A stretch of DNA of 64,000 bases from Amorphophallus konjac (lineage: Eukaryota; Streptophyta; Magnoliopsida; Alismatales; Araceae). Below, piece by piece: positions 23,936-34,645 of the stretch. Position 1 is the first letter of the stretch. Each line of letters starts with the position of its first letter. A model generated the notes under the pieces. The model saw nothing but the letters and a program-made list of their open reading frames with translations. It was not told where the DNA came from and searched no databases. The stretch covers positions 138,020,064-138,084,063 of the forward strand of contig CM040126.1 in the NCBI GenBank assembly GCA_022559845.1. The letters are read 5' to 3'. Made by a program: the position numbers and the translations under genes.

Positions 23936-24775
23936 TGCAGCACAGCAATATGCACCGACCTTACATGCTGAACAACTAAGTGTGTACCGACCTTAGCAAG
24001 CAGACCATCTAAGTGTGCATCGACCTTCTATTAAAAGGGTAGGAGTATGCTTGGACCTATATGCTGGCCAATAAGAATGTGCACGGACCTGGTTTAGCAT
24101 GATGAAGAATGTGCACGGACCTAGTTTAGCACGATGAAGAATGTGTAGGGACCTAGGTGTATGCAAATGACTATATGCACCGACTTGGTTTGACCTTATG
24201 CATGAATATGCACAGACCATATATGCACTTACTACAAGTGTGCACCGATCATGTATGGCACAATTAAGAATGTGCACTGACTTCATATGCCTGGGCAGAT
24301 GTGTGCACTGACCTTGTGTGCGAATGATAGAACTTGCACTGACTTCTATATGCGAGAGGCAAAACATGCACCGACCTTGTGTGCAGTCATTCCAGATGTG
24401 CACGGACCTTATTTTGCACAGGGCAAAGAGTGCACTGACTTATATGCAAACAGATAGAATGTGCACTGACCTTGTTCTGCCTAATGAAGGATGTATGCAC
24501 CGACCTTGTTTAGCACAAGGCGAGTGTGCACCAACTCGCTACGATGTATGCACCGAACTTGTTTAGCACAAGGTGAATGTGCACCAACTCACTACGATGT
24601 ATGCAATGACCTGCTATGCACTTCTACAGAAACCTGCACCGACTATATGTGTGAGCGGTATCATGTACTGACCTTACCTCTCGAATGCTGAGATGTACAC
24701 GGACTCTAAATAGTTGGAGTGCACAGATCTTATATGTTGCAGTAAAAACATGCACCGACCTTATTATGAAATGTA
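23936..24775 (-). repeat. TGCACNGACCTT array in U3 of the 5' LTR
   Basis: About 28 degenerate units of roughly 28-32 bases, each with a variant of TGTGCACNGACCTT on the + strand (AAGGTCNGTGCACA on the sense strand of the element). The array ends within tens of bases of the TATATAAAG at 23927, so it occupies an enhancer-like place. Confidence 0.88.
24491..24596 (-). repeat. 53-bp tandem duplication in the 5' LTR
   Basis: ATGTATGCAC begins at 24491 and again at 24544, with the intervening 53 bases repeated at a few mismatches. The 3' LTR has a single copy at the matching place (near 14666). Confidence 0.85.
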
Positions 24776-24983
24776 TGTACATGAAGCTATGATATGGTAA
24801 TAGTGTTGTCAAAATAAGAATGATTTCAGAAATTCATTATTATTATCAACATCCAAGAGTTGAAAAAAACAAAATGGATGGTTGCTGATCATCAAAACAA
24901 AATAGGAAATAAAATTCAGAGAATTAAGTCAAGGAGACATGACATGCAATATATTATCCCAAAAAAGCTCCCACAACAGGATT

Positions 24984-25476
24984 TCCTTCCTCAGAAGAAT
25001 TTGGAACCAAAAATGGAGAAGGAACGCCATGCAGAGAAGGTGGTGGATGAACAGGACACGGAATTGAAATGGTGACCTGGAGCCTGTCGCCAATTAAAAG
25101 GGCGACCGAGTGAACGGTCCCTATTTCCTGGATAAAATATAGAAATAACGTACTTTCCATATTTTGAAAATAAGAAATAGCACCTGCTTAAAAAGGCATT
25201 CATTAATGAGCGCCCGCTCAATAGGGCGTCAATTCTTAATAATTTATATTTTTGAATGGAAATCGGAAAACTGGGAAATGGCACTCGGGCAAACGGTCGT
25301 TTATTTAAATGGCGCCCAGCAGACAGTCGCGAATTACAGAAAAATCCAGAAGAAGAGGAAATAAATCCAGAAGAATTAGAAAAGGCTCATATTAAGTCAA
25401 TAATGAAGTCCACTTTGGGGCATTACATTGCGACATGAAATTTACTCAACATAGCATCGATTTTGGCGTGTCTACA
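24984..25476 (-). mobile_element. Tat-like LTR, 5' portion (U3 start)
   Basis: The outer end of the split LTR. On the - strand it begins TGTAGACACGCCAAAATCG at 25476. It contains a cluster of short inverted repeats (about 25075-25335; arms such as GGCGCC...GTCGCG and GCGCCC...GGGCGT) like those in the leader at 8450-8850, which supports the link with 9099-9957. The left flank GGATT is the TSD of the copia insertion. Confidence 0.6.
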
Positions 25477-25716
25477 CCAATAAGACTCGGGTACCTAAAT
25501 CTGTCAAAAGAGTTGATGTTGATGCAAGTGTGCCTTGAGGTAAATAGAGAATAAAGGGGCTCTAATAAAAAGGAACAAGGCACACTCACTTGGTAAAACC
25601 CCTACCTTGCATTTCTTTACTATCAAACTTGGTGATTTTGATGTTTTCCCTCTGTTACTTTGTTATGTTTTATTTGCATATCTTCACAAGCCATACAACC
25701 TTTTAATGAATGAATA

Positions 25717-25823
25717 TTTGGTATATCAAATGGCGATATGTGAAATGACAGATTAAGTCTGTCAAGAAACTGTCACTATGTATGAGTTGGATCTTCGGAT
25801 CAAAATCTTTGCCTTGTACCAAA
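25717..25823 (+). ncRNA. Putative structured RNA element, copy 2
   Basis: 107 nt. Closing stem TTTGGTA (25717-25723) with TACCAAA (25817-25823). Hairpin 1 TGACAGA-TTAAG-TCTGTCA (25746-25764) is a perfect 7-bp stem with a 5-nt loop. Hairpin 2 GATC-TTCG-GATC (25790-25801) has a UUCG tetraloop closed by C-G. GGCGAT near 25732 can also pair with ATC-TTT-GCC near 25805. The sequence differs from copies 3 and 4 at many stem positions but pairing is kept. Confidence 0.6.
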
Positions 25824-26298
25824 AGTCAGAAATTCAATAAGTTTGACTTATGAGGAAACATTTCCATGGATTGGAATCAATTTGCCCTTGATCTGCAATG
25901 TCTTGAAGTTGAAGTTGTTTATTTCCTTGTTTCTAGAAAAGTCAAAATTTCTGAACTGCAGATTTCCTCACTCTGTGCTGCAATACTATTTTTGAATGAT
26001 CATGGTTGAACATTTGGGTTCTAAAGAATATGGTTCTTCATGATGAAGTCTGAAATAAAATGCTCATAGTTCAGTTCCAGATTCAATGAAAATTCATATC
26101 CTGCATTTACTAGTTTCACGCTTACTTGAATGTTCTAGACTGTACAATTTGTAAATAAGGTCAAGACTTCTTATAGGCTTAAATTCTGCATAAAAAGATT
26201 GCATTGGCATCTCTACATATCATTCATAGATTCTGCATACATTATGAATATGAGTCTCATGCATACTTTGATTCATTAATGCTTGAATGTCATGATGT

Positions 26299-26404
26299 TC
26301 TGGTATATAAAATAGTGTTGTGTGGAAAGTTGGATTAGGTTCAGCTGGAAACCTTCACTATGCACGAGATGATTTTCGGATCAAGCTCTCCGCCTTGTAC
26401 AAGA
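26299..26404 (+). ncRNA. Putative structured RNA element, copy 3
   Basis: 106 nt. Closing stem TCTGGTA (26299-26305) with TACAAGA (26398-26404), six of seven paired. Hairpin 1 AGTTGGA-TTAGG-TTCAGCT (26328-26346), seven pairs including two G-U. Hairpin 2 GATT-TTCG-GATC (26371-26382). It lies about 580 nt after copy 2 in the same element, and the GGTATATAAAAT and CTGGAAACC segments match copy 4. Confidence 0.6.
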
Positions 26405-26815
26405 GATCACCTTGCATGAATGTTTCCTTGAATCCTTGCATGTTTGCATGTATTTACTTTATAAAATCATTTCTTGACTGTTCTAAGGTTTCAACTCCTT
26501 CCTAAATAACAATGCAGTGATTTTATTCATATGTGATACATGTCATACACTAAGGGGGAGGATTTGATTCTGATCGTGCATACATTTAGGGGGTGTCATA
26601 GCTATATCTTGACAAATTCATTTTATACATGCGAAACATTACCCCCACACTTTGCACATAATGAAATTAATAGCTTTAATTCATAAGGATTTAAGAAATT
26701 CTTTCTAACACTTTAAAGGGAACTTGAATCTCTACATAGACATTAAAGAATAATCGCGAGAAAAAAGTTGCATACCCCACAATAATCAATAAGTGGAATG
26801 TCAAACCTAGTAGTC

Positions 26816-26954
26816 GAGAATCCCCACTAAAATAAATGAGGAAACTCGCGCCGAACGGTAAAGTAAAAATCCATAAGAAAAATCAAAATGTGTGACGAAT
26901 CCTAAGCAGCCGGGAATCTCCATTGAGACATATGAGGAGACTCGCGTCGAAGGG
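26816..26954 (+). repeat. Paired GAATCNCC...CTCGCG repeat block
   Basis: Two ~43-nt copies (26816-26857 and 26911-26954) share GAATC-C-rich, then TRARAYAWA-like A/T-rich sequence, then GAGGARACTCGCG and YCGAA. The derivative at 54235-54360 has the same two copies in the same order. Each can form a short C-rich/G-rich hairpin around the A/T-rich stretch. Confidence 0.55.
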
Positions 26955-27802
26955 TGAAGTCCATTAAAAGAAAAATAAACGGGGTTGTGTGAAGCTACCG
27001 ATTGTCGGGGATCTAAAATGAAAGTGTAGAGAGAAGATTACCTTCTAGTGTTCTTAAGAAAATCTGAATATCCATATATTTTGAAGCTCATTATTCATTA
27101 CATCACCTTTCATTTTTGGGTATCATTGTGATGAATGTATACTATGAATTTGTTTACATTCATGGTTTATGCAGTACTTCTAGTTAAGAATACACAACTC
27201 TTTTGGTTATGCTTCATGTCTTACATTTTGAATTTGAATCATCTGGTCCTTTCTTAACCCGTGCCCCATTCAGGCGGAGTTACTATTAGTACTATTTGCA
27301 TGCATGATAGTTGTGCTTGTGTGCTTGCCTGTTCAAACATTCCCCATTGATCTTGTTTTTGTTGATAACAAATGGGGAGAGATAGTAAGTGTGCTCACTT
27401 TGGCACCTCATGTGCATAGGTAGAATAGGTTGAGCATAGTGCATACACTTTGCTATCGAAGGATAGAAGTCATATTGTGCATACCTGCATATCTAGCATT
27501 TTTAGCATTCACATAGTGCACACTTTGAACTGCATCATTTTGAACAACTTATAAGTATCCTTAGGTCTTCCACATGTTCATACCATTTCTAATAACCCCA
27601 TTGTTAGTCGGTTTTTGTTGATGACAAAAAGCGGGAGAATAGGTTTGTGTGTGCTTAATCTTTCATTCTCATAAAGGGAAATAGGTTCATTGAGTGAAAT
27701 GCTTGGTTAAGATTGCAAAATTGTTCATACTACTCATAATGGTTTTTCATTGAGTGAAATACTTCTACTCTATCATTTGGAACTCACGCACACATCGTTT
27801 TG

Positions 27803-27824
27803 TCATCATCAAAAAGGGGGATAT
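27803..27824 (+). promoter_or_regulatory. Polypurine tract of the second Sirevirus-like element
   Basis: CATCATCAAAAAGGGGGATA lies directly before the LTR start TGTTGCATCC, in the same context as the PPTs at 57904-57928 and 15100-15113. Two more PPT-like tracts follow TTTGTTGAT at about 27350-27385 and 27608-27640. Confidence 0.8.
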
Positions 27825-30137
27825 TGTTGCATCCCCTAGTCGATTTTGGTGCTTGGGTTTTAATGATAACAAACCGAGTGTGTTTGTGTGCATATGTCAT
27901 TGAGCGAGGTGAGTTTCTATGAAGAAAGTTTGTCTGGGTAGTTGTGAATGAGAAATCTTATTAAGCATGTTCATTGAAGAATTCTTAACACTCATTCAAA
28001 ACATTTGTGTTACCTTGCTTTGCTGGATCAAGATCTATGGTTCACACTTGGAAGTCAAACAAATACTTGAATGAGCACCTTGCTATCCATGACTCAAAAC
28101 AGGTGGTAAGCCATGTTTACATTCTTCAAGAGATTGGTGAGGCTTAACAATTCTCAAAATCCATAAATTAATTGAAAGTTGAGTTTGCAGGTTATAGGGA
28201 TCTCTGTTTTGATTAGAGCAGGTGCGTCGACCCTCTGTTCAATTGTGTCGACTCCACTATGTATTATGCACCCTCGTCATGACTTGTTAAAGGTTTGAAT
28301 GTGCTTCATGCATTTTCCACATGGGACTTTTGAGGGTTGTCATATGTTCAAGATCCTCATGCAAATCTTGGTGGAAATTGGGATGATAATGGTCTTATAT
28401 TGCAGAGATACATGATGATTCGAATTTATGTCTTGGTTGTGAAGATTGTGAAGTATGGTCATTTTAAATGAAGGTTCATGGGTCTTTTGTAAAGTTTTGA
28501 ATGTATTCCATGCATATTCTTCATGAGATATTAAAAGCCATGATGGTGAGAACCGGTTTAGACATTCATATAAAACTTGGTGAGCTAGCAATATACTCAT
28601 TTGGTATTTTCATAGGGCTCTTGAGCTAGCAAAGTGTTTTAAACCATTCATATAAACCTTGGTAGAAATTGGTTAGATGATGCTCATTCTTTGGTAAAAT
28701 CCATGGCTATTTGTTCTTGATTTTTGGTTGAGGAAACTTGAGCTTTTAAGCTTAAAAGTTGATTAAGTTAATTCATGTGAATCTTGGTGAAATTGGTTCT
28801 TGGTGTTGCAAATGGGTTTGATAATGCTTGATAGGCTCCCAAAGACACCAAGAGTTTGATCAAAGGTAAGGTGGCATCAACATATGTGAAAACTCTTTGA
28901 TTTCACTTTGATTTTCTATTTTGTAGGTATTTCGGTCGACCAATGAAGTGGATCGGTTGACCAATACAGCCAGAAAGAATCCAGACCAAGACATGTCGAC
29001 TCCCTATGAAGGCCAGGCCGACCTACTGTTGAACTGACCGAATATGTTTAGATCGGTCGATCGAAATGCGTGGATCGGTCGACCGATTCCTTCGGGCATT
29101 CTGAAAACGGGTTTGTGAATCTCACTCGAAACCCATTAGACCCTATCTGAATGGAGTCCTTTTTGACCCATTTGCCCTTAGGGTTCTAATACACATATGT
29201 GAGGGATTTTGCAAGGGTTTTGCAAGGGCTATATGGGTCTTATGCACTCTCTTGGATATATGTATACATGAGCTCCGAATTTGTGAGAGATAACCTTATT
29301 GAGCTAATATTTCTTATCTTGCAGGTGAAGAAAGGGGAGAAGAAGAAAAGGGGAAGAAGAAAAGGAGATTTCATCTCCTCCAAGGGATTTTTGGAGTTCG
29401 AGGAAGAAAGAAAAGTGAAGTAGAATGAAGAGAGGATCAAGAGGATGCTGAAATCAAGATCATTCATCTTCCATCCGACCTGAATTTCAAGCAACGTCAT
29501 CTATCGGCCTTGGAAATCAAGGGGGATAAACTCTACATCCTTTATCTGTTTATTTATGATGTTCTTCATGGGTTATATTTCGGTCTGAGCATGTTTTGAA
29601 CATTCATCTTAATTTTTTGAACTCAGAAGTATTGTGTATGGTTTGATCACCTACGTGCAATCGTGTGTGTGGTTGGTGCTGCGACTATTGTAGTGTGTGC
29701 GTATGTACTGCTGGATTTAAGATCTAGAGTTGTTGGGGTTTGTCCCCGTTGTTGCTGTGTTAATAGCATGAGGATAGTTCTCCTCGTGAGGAGGTTGTTC
29801 CCCGTGTGTGTGCAGGCGTCGTCCTGCGTGTGTGTTGGAGCTTAGCTCCGTGTTGGGGAGTTATCCCCGTGCTAGTTTTCCAATGAGTGAAGCCCCACCA
29901 GTTTGGTGAGGGGTGGACGTAGGGAGCCCGCCATGGTCCTGAACCACCTTAAACTCTTTGTCTCTTGTGGTTGCAAGTTTGATCGCTTATTCCTTCTATC
30001 TTGACCTTGTGAGTTCGGTGAGCTCGAGAGAATATTTTCATAATCTTGTTTGTTCTATAATTTAGCCTAAAATCGATCATCGTTATCTGGGAACAATTCA
30101 ACCCCCCGTTTTTGTCCGCTCACCAACTGGGCCAACA
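27825..30137 (+). mobile_element. 3' LTR of the second Sirevirus-like element
   Basis: About 2.3 kb from TGTTGCATCC to GGGCCAACA. The end is preceded by an ATTCAACCCCC stretch like the LTR end at 51555-51600 (ATTCACCCCCCTC). Internal GTCGAC-containing dyads occur near 28226-28255, 28930-28955 and 29050-29090 (for example GGTCGATCG and GATCGGTCGACCGATT). It aligns only loosely with the other Sirevirus LTRs here. No partner 5' LTR is present. Short frames here are chance. Confidence 0.72.
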
Positions 30138-30556
30138 GGCAGGATATGTAAACGGCCGTTGAGTCCACAGAACGCCGAACTCAAGCAACTCGGTGAAGAC
30201 GTGGGGTCTAAGCCAAGGGTATAATATAGCTGTTGACTCGACAGAATGCTGAAGTCAACCAACTTGGCGAAGACGTGAGGTCTAAGCCAAGGGAGGGATA
30301 TAACTGGCTGGCGAGGGCCAAGATTGGTACCTTACAAAAATAGTCCACTACTATTGTTAACCTCCATTTTCGGTGTGGGTCATTGCTTCTTGGTACAGAC
30401 CAGCCCATAGTGCGGGCTGTGTTGTCGAGTGTGACTATTAATGGACTTGACTGCTTTGTTATAGAGCTGGTGGGACTTGTTAATGAACTTGGTTGCCTTG
30501 CTATTGCACCGGTCGCATTAGGGATTAGCATCCGAGAGCTCGGCTAAGGCGGGGCA
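30138..30556. other. Unassigned spacer with imperfect tandem repeats
   Basis: No gene or LTR is recognised. A ~74-bp unit occurs twice (about 30152-30219 and 30227-30293), both ending TCTAAGCCAAGGG. A second, shorter tandem pair (about 30440-30476 and 30480-30520) shares TTAATGRACTTGRYTGCYTTG. It may be the pre-insertion DNA of the outer Tekay-type element; GGGCA (30552-30556) would be its TSD. Confidence 0.6.
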
Positions 30557-32029
30557 TGTCACGCCCAAAGCACGGAAGGAACCCGAGAGTGCGCGACAAG
30601 TTTATATCAATCATGTCAATCAGAGCACGAGGTAATTCGACACACAAAGCAGAGTGCGCTAAATAAGATAATACCAAGTCCAATTTATTTATCCAATAAC
30701 TCAAAATAACTTTATTACATAGTTCAACAATGATAAGAGTACTTTTACGACACTCTAGACTCAATAAAGAGAAAATTACAATCATAGACTCAAGAAAAAT
30801 AGAAAAGACTTGATGTAGATATCTTGGACATCCAGGTATAGCTCTAAGCTTAGCTCTCATGGTCATCCCCGTCTGATTGAGTCTCGCTATCAGAATTACC
30901 TGAAAAATTAGGGATAAACACTAGTTGAGCGAACGCTCGGTAGGGATTACATCTCAAGAACAAGCTTGCTTTATGTAAATTACAAGTTACATGTAATGCA
31001 AGTATAGCTAAGCATGAATAACGTCGAGTGAAATAACAAGAATTATCAAGGACGAACTAGTATGTTTCAAGATGAATCATGTAAAGTTATCAAGGATTCC
31101 AAGCATGTAATATCAAGTCATGTCATGAGAATTGGCTATTTAGTGTAGCAAGTAAATACCCATTCCGGGCCATGCAAGTCACGTAATGTAAATATCATGT
31201 CAAGTCAAGCACGAGATCATGGAATGTCATAATCTAGAAAGTCATGCACTCCGGTGCAATGCCACACCGTGGTCAATATAACTCCCATGGGCACAAGTAC
31301 TTTTGGGTGCTCCTCCCAAGACCAGATCGGGCCCCATTAACGCCAGACATTGAGTCATGTAAATATCTCGACATCCACTATAGTTTATAGCCAATAGAAT
31401 TCCAAAGAGTTTAGCCATTGTAAGAAGGTAGACTTATGGAACAAAGAGTCAAGGACAGAACTTTGTGTAAGGATGACATAGCGATAAATCTCGCATCAAA
31501 ACCAAGACATTTGTGAGGCTGGGTAATTGGCGTCCACTCAGGCCGACGCCATATACAGAATCTGTGTCCACTATGGTGGTCGCTAATTCTGTGAACAGTG
31601 CAGGCACGAAGAAATAGTGTCCACTATGATGGCCGCTAATTTAGTTTTGGCATCCACTGGCCTGGCCGCCAATTCCAGGCAGTGACAGAATCTCGCAGAA
31701 CACCACAAATAGCGCTCCATGATGGCTAGGGCGTCATGTTTCTTCAGAGTGACATGACAATCAGAGGTTCCAGGGTTTTGAGGGTACAATCTACTCGATT
31801 ACCTTGAGGGAATCCAAGGCTAGTGGAGGCTTACGGAGGCCTTAGAGAGAGAAATTCCAGTCCGACGGAAGGAATATCCGACGGAGGGTGTTTCAATCTC
31901 CAAGAATTGAGGTGTATTGTGAAATAGCGTGCAACAGAGACTCTATCTTCGGACGTGAGATAGAAGTGCTATAAGACCCACGATATGGGCCAAAACCCGA
32001 TAAAACATGAAAGATAAGAAAATTGCATC

Positions 32030-32660
32030 TTTCCAAACAGGCGCTATATTATGAATTAGCATCTCTTTAGAGAGATCTCAATTACCAATTTATTGAAATT
32101 TTACATAAATTCATAATAATTGGTGTCTTTTCAAGAAGGCGACATATCTTTAAATAGCGTCCATGTGATAGACGTCAATTCAAAATTTTCTAAATTATTT
32201 CAATTTTTAACAAATTCAACATGAATCAGCGTCTCCGTGGAGAGGCGCTATTCAAGAATAGATGTCTTTTCAAACAGACGCCAAATCTTTTATGTATATA
32301 AGCTATAACACATCAGGCAGATACGTAGCTAGACATAAAACATTGTTCGTTTCTTTTAATTTAGCATTAACAGTAGCATATTGACGTTTATGAGGATTTT
32401 TAGAAAACTAATCACATGGTAATGTAGAGAAAAATATGAAGACTCTAAAAACGTGCTCATGCAGAATTAACAGAATCAGGTTCCATAGTTATTATTTTTT
32501 AAACATGGGTTAATTATTAAATTCTCTACAAGAAATAGCGTCAGGGTGATGGTCGCTCATTAATTTGCATCCAGAAGACTGACGCCAATCTAAGAATTAG
32601 CGACCGTCCACACGGACGTCGATTAATAAGCGACCATTATTCTGGTCGCTATTTTTACAT
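32030..32660. repeat. Short inverted-repeat clusters in the outer Tekay LTR
   Basis: Units of 22-28 bases, for example AGCGTCTCC...GGAGAGGCGCT near 32226, AGCGACCGTCC...GGACGTCG near 32596, and AAGCGACCA...TGGTCGCT near 32629. At least nine units in this span. Spacers between arms are 4-8 bases. A further group lies at 31520-31735. Confidence 0.75.
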
Positions 32661-33138
32661 GAAACAGAAAACTAAAATCTGCGTAAAACTTAAGAATAGT
32701 GATCGTGCAACCATGATATAGAGACAATAATAGGGATTTTTTTGCATGCAAGGCAATTCGGTATCATCTTGTGCTTTAATTCATGAGAGAACCTACCTTA
32801 TACGGGTGTTAGGATGTTGAAGACCCGAGGAAGATGAAGAAGAAGTAACGGCAACAACTGCAGCCACACACAGACAGTAGGAGGTAGAGGATGACGACCC
32901 GTGCAACGGCAGCAATAGCAATAACCGCAGCGGAGGAAGGAGATGAGGCAAATGATGCAGCAGCAGCAGTAGATCAACCATTGTAGCAGCACATTCTGAC
33001 GGAGGAAGAGGATGCAGACGAGGGAAGAAGAAAAGGAAGCAGTGCCCTTCTTCTCACACGACAGTAGGAGGAAGACGATCACGAACTGAGGATGTTGACG
33101 CAGTAGCTAAAGGATGCTTCTGAATCGAACGGGGGCTC

Positions 33139-33146
33139 TATATATA
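33139..33146 (-). promoter_or_regulatory. TATA box of the outer Tekay LTR
   Basis: TATATATA inside CTCTATATATAGAG, about 390 bases from the PPT end of the LTR, the same relative place as the CTATAAATAG box of the inner family. Confidence 0.55.
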
Positions 33147-33535
33147 GAGTTTGGAACTCAAGCTTCCTAATGGGAATTAAATTTCCTATGTAGAATCCTA
33201 GTGGGTTTAAACCTTCTCATGCTAATCCTACTCTTGCTATATCCACAGCCATTTTCTACGTTTTGATCCAAAACCCTAAAACTCCCATGCAAGCTTCGAA
33301 TGAGATGAAGGAAAAAGCCATATATATATTTATATATGTTTATATATCCTAAAGCTCCAACCATAAGGTCCATTTGATGGGTTTTTGGGTTTTTGGCTAA
33401 AGCCTTAGTGCATACAAGGCTTTTTGTTATTGGGCCTTTAGTATAGTTTATAGTTTTGGGTTTTATTATTTCAATTCTATTTCTACTCTTTTGTCTATTA
33501 ATTATTTTTATATATATTTTATTTGGGGTGCTACA

Positions 33536-33547
33536 CCCTCCTCCACT
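33536..33547 (-). promoter_or_regulatory. Polypurine tract of the outer Tekay-type element
   Basis: AGTGGAGGAGGG on the - strand abuts the 3' LTR start TGTAGCACC. The inner element has AAGTGGGGGAGGG at the same place (39884-39896). Confidence 0.8.
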
Positions 33548-33606
33548 TAAAAGAATTTGGTCCCCAAATTCAATTGCATAGATTGATAGAGGGTGTAGAT
33601 TACTTA

Positions 33607-34643
33607 CTATTGGAATAAGTCGGGGAATCTCCTTCGCATAGACTCTTCGGTTTCCCATGTCGTCTCATGTTCGAAGTTTTTGTTCCATTGAAACTTCACT
33701 ATGGGAATAGTCTTGTTCAGTACACGAACTTCTCGATCAAGGACCTTTAATGGCTTTTGTTCATATGTGAGATCCTTTTGTAATACCAGGTTATCATGTT
33801 CTATGACGTGGAACGGATCATGAACATACTTCTTGAGCATAGAGACATGAAATACGTTGTGGACTTTGGATAATTGAGGTGGCAAGGCGATCCTGTAAGC
33901 AACCTCGCCAACTCTTTCTAGAACTTCAAAGGGACCGATATATCTCAGTGTAAGTTTACCCTTGACACCAAATCTTCTAATACCTCGTCCTGGGGAAATC
34001 TTAAGAAATACATGGTCTCCAACTTGAAACTCGAGGTCTATTCTTTTAGTATCGGCATAGGTCTTTTGTCGAGACTGAGCCATTTGAAGTCTTTCCCTAA
34101 TGATCTGAATCTTCTCGGTTCTATCTCTTACCATCTCTGGGCCTAGAAGTTATCTTTCTCCATTTCATCTCAACATATAGGTGAGCGGCAACTCCTTCCA
34201 TATAGTGCCTCAAATGGTGCCATTTGAATACTTGCCTGATAGCTATTATTGTAGGCAAATTCTACTAGAGACAGATGATCGTGCTAGCTTCCACCAAAAT
34301 CAATAACGCAAGCCCTAAGCATGTCTTCCATAACCTCATTTGTTCTCTCGGTCTGATCATCTATTTGGGGATGAAATGTAGTGATGAAGTTAAGTCTCAT
34401 CCCCAAGGAGTGTTGTAGACCCTTCCAGAAGTGTGATGTGAAGCGAGGGTCTCGGTTAGACACGATTGAGATAGGAACTCCATGTAACCTGACAATCTCT
34501 TTAATATATAGAGCTGCTAGCACATCAACCGGCAATCTACTCTTGATGGGTAAAAAATGTGCAGACTTGGTCAACCGATCTATAATCACCCATATCCCGT
34601 CATGTCCTCCCTTGATTTTAGGCAAACCCATGACGAAATCCAT
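33607..34643 (-). pseudogene. Integrase core and Tekay-type chromodomain of the outer element
   Basis: Two open blocks. 34643-34284 carries the integrase core (MDFVMGLPK, VIIDRLTKSAHF, VSNRDPRF, DDQTERTNEVMED), with Asp, Asp and Glu all present. 34134-33607 carries the integrase C-terminus (GPFEVLERVGEVAYRIALP, VFHVSMLKKY) and a chromodomain-like tail (VKFQWNKNFEHETTWETEES) ending at 33607. Chromodomains of this class are thought to steer integration to heterochromatin. A stop follows GGS at about 34284, and the link between the two blocks near 34140-34280 is not open in one frame. Confidence 0.9.
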
Positions 34644-34645
34644 CC

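Larger units (their letters stand above)
9958..24978 (-). mobile_element. Complete Sirevirus-type Ty1/copia retrotransposon (decayed)
   Basis: A - strand element with LTRs at 22522-24978 (5') and 9958-15099 (3', interrupted), a degenerate PBS, a PPT, and a gag-AP-IN-RT-RH order typical of Ty1/copia. Sirevirus traits are a long gag with a coiled coil, several AGGGGGAG tracts between pol and the 3' LTR, and LTRs over 2 kb. The insertion lies in the LTR of a Tat-like element with GGATA/GGATT TSDs. Accounting for the 956-bp deletion, a 53-bp duplication and the 3697-bp insertion, the two LTRs agree in length to within a few bases. Gag and pol carry stops and frameshifts, so the copy is not autonomous now. 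Confidence 0.88.
22522..24978 (-). mobile_element. 5' LTR of the Sirevirus-type element
   Basis: 2457 bases, from the inner end TGTCCCAACA next to the PBS to the outer end starting TGTTGTGGGAG (both on the - strand). It is the full-length version: it keeps the 956-bp segment (22812-23767) lost from the 3' LTR and has two copies of a 53-bp block. The GTGCAC-type array occupies 23936-24775 on the U3 side, upstream of the TATA candidates. Short frames within it are chance. Confidence 0.9.
25477..27824 (+). mobile_element. Internal remnant of a second, pol-less Sirevirus-like element
   Basis: It starts inside the 3' end of a gag-like frame (KTRVPKSVKRVDVDASV then TGA at 25536-25538), then is non-coding up to the PPT and 3' LTR. 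It is collinear with the non-coding part of the derivative at 53363-54490. Both share the ~105-nt structured element (two copies here), a GTGCATACA...TTAGGGGG tract (26575-26595), and a block with paired GGGAAT/CTCGCG repeats (26816-27060). No integrase or polymerase is present. The 5' part is missing; the Tat-like LTR abuts at 25476. Confidence 0.7.
30557..33535 (-). mobile_element. 3' LTR of the outer Tekay-type element
   Basis: 2979 bases; on the - strand it starts at the PPT with TGTAGCACC and ends GGGCGTGACA. It aligns with 49069-49462 over the portion available. It holds three clusters of short inverted repeats (31520-31735, 32030-32290, 32530-32660) whose units look like TTAGCGNCC...GGNCGCTAA with arms 6-8 bases long, and a TATA box near its PPT side. 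Short open frames in it are chance. Confidence 0.9.

Noticed and set aside
25717..25823. Structured element as a hammerhead or twister ribozyme
   Set aside because: The CUGAUGA and GAAA core of hammerheads and the conserved twister loops are missing; only a generic fold can be claimed.
29199..29500. Lys/Arg-rich (+) and Phe/Leu-rich (-) frames near 29300
   Set aside because: They mirror each other over a purine-rich GAAGAAAAGG stretch of the LTR; compositional artefact.
32793..33082. Leu/Cys-rich frames (- strand) in the outer Tekay LTR
   Set aside because: Downstream of the LTR TATA box in a GCAGCAGCA-like trinucleotide-rich leader; no homology and no second copy to support a protein.
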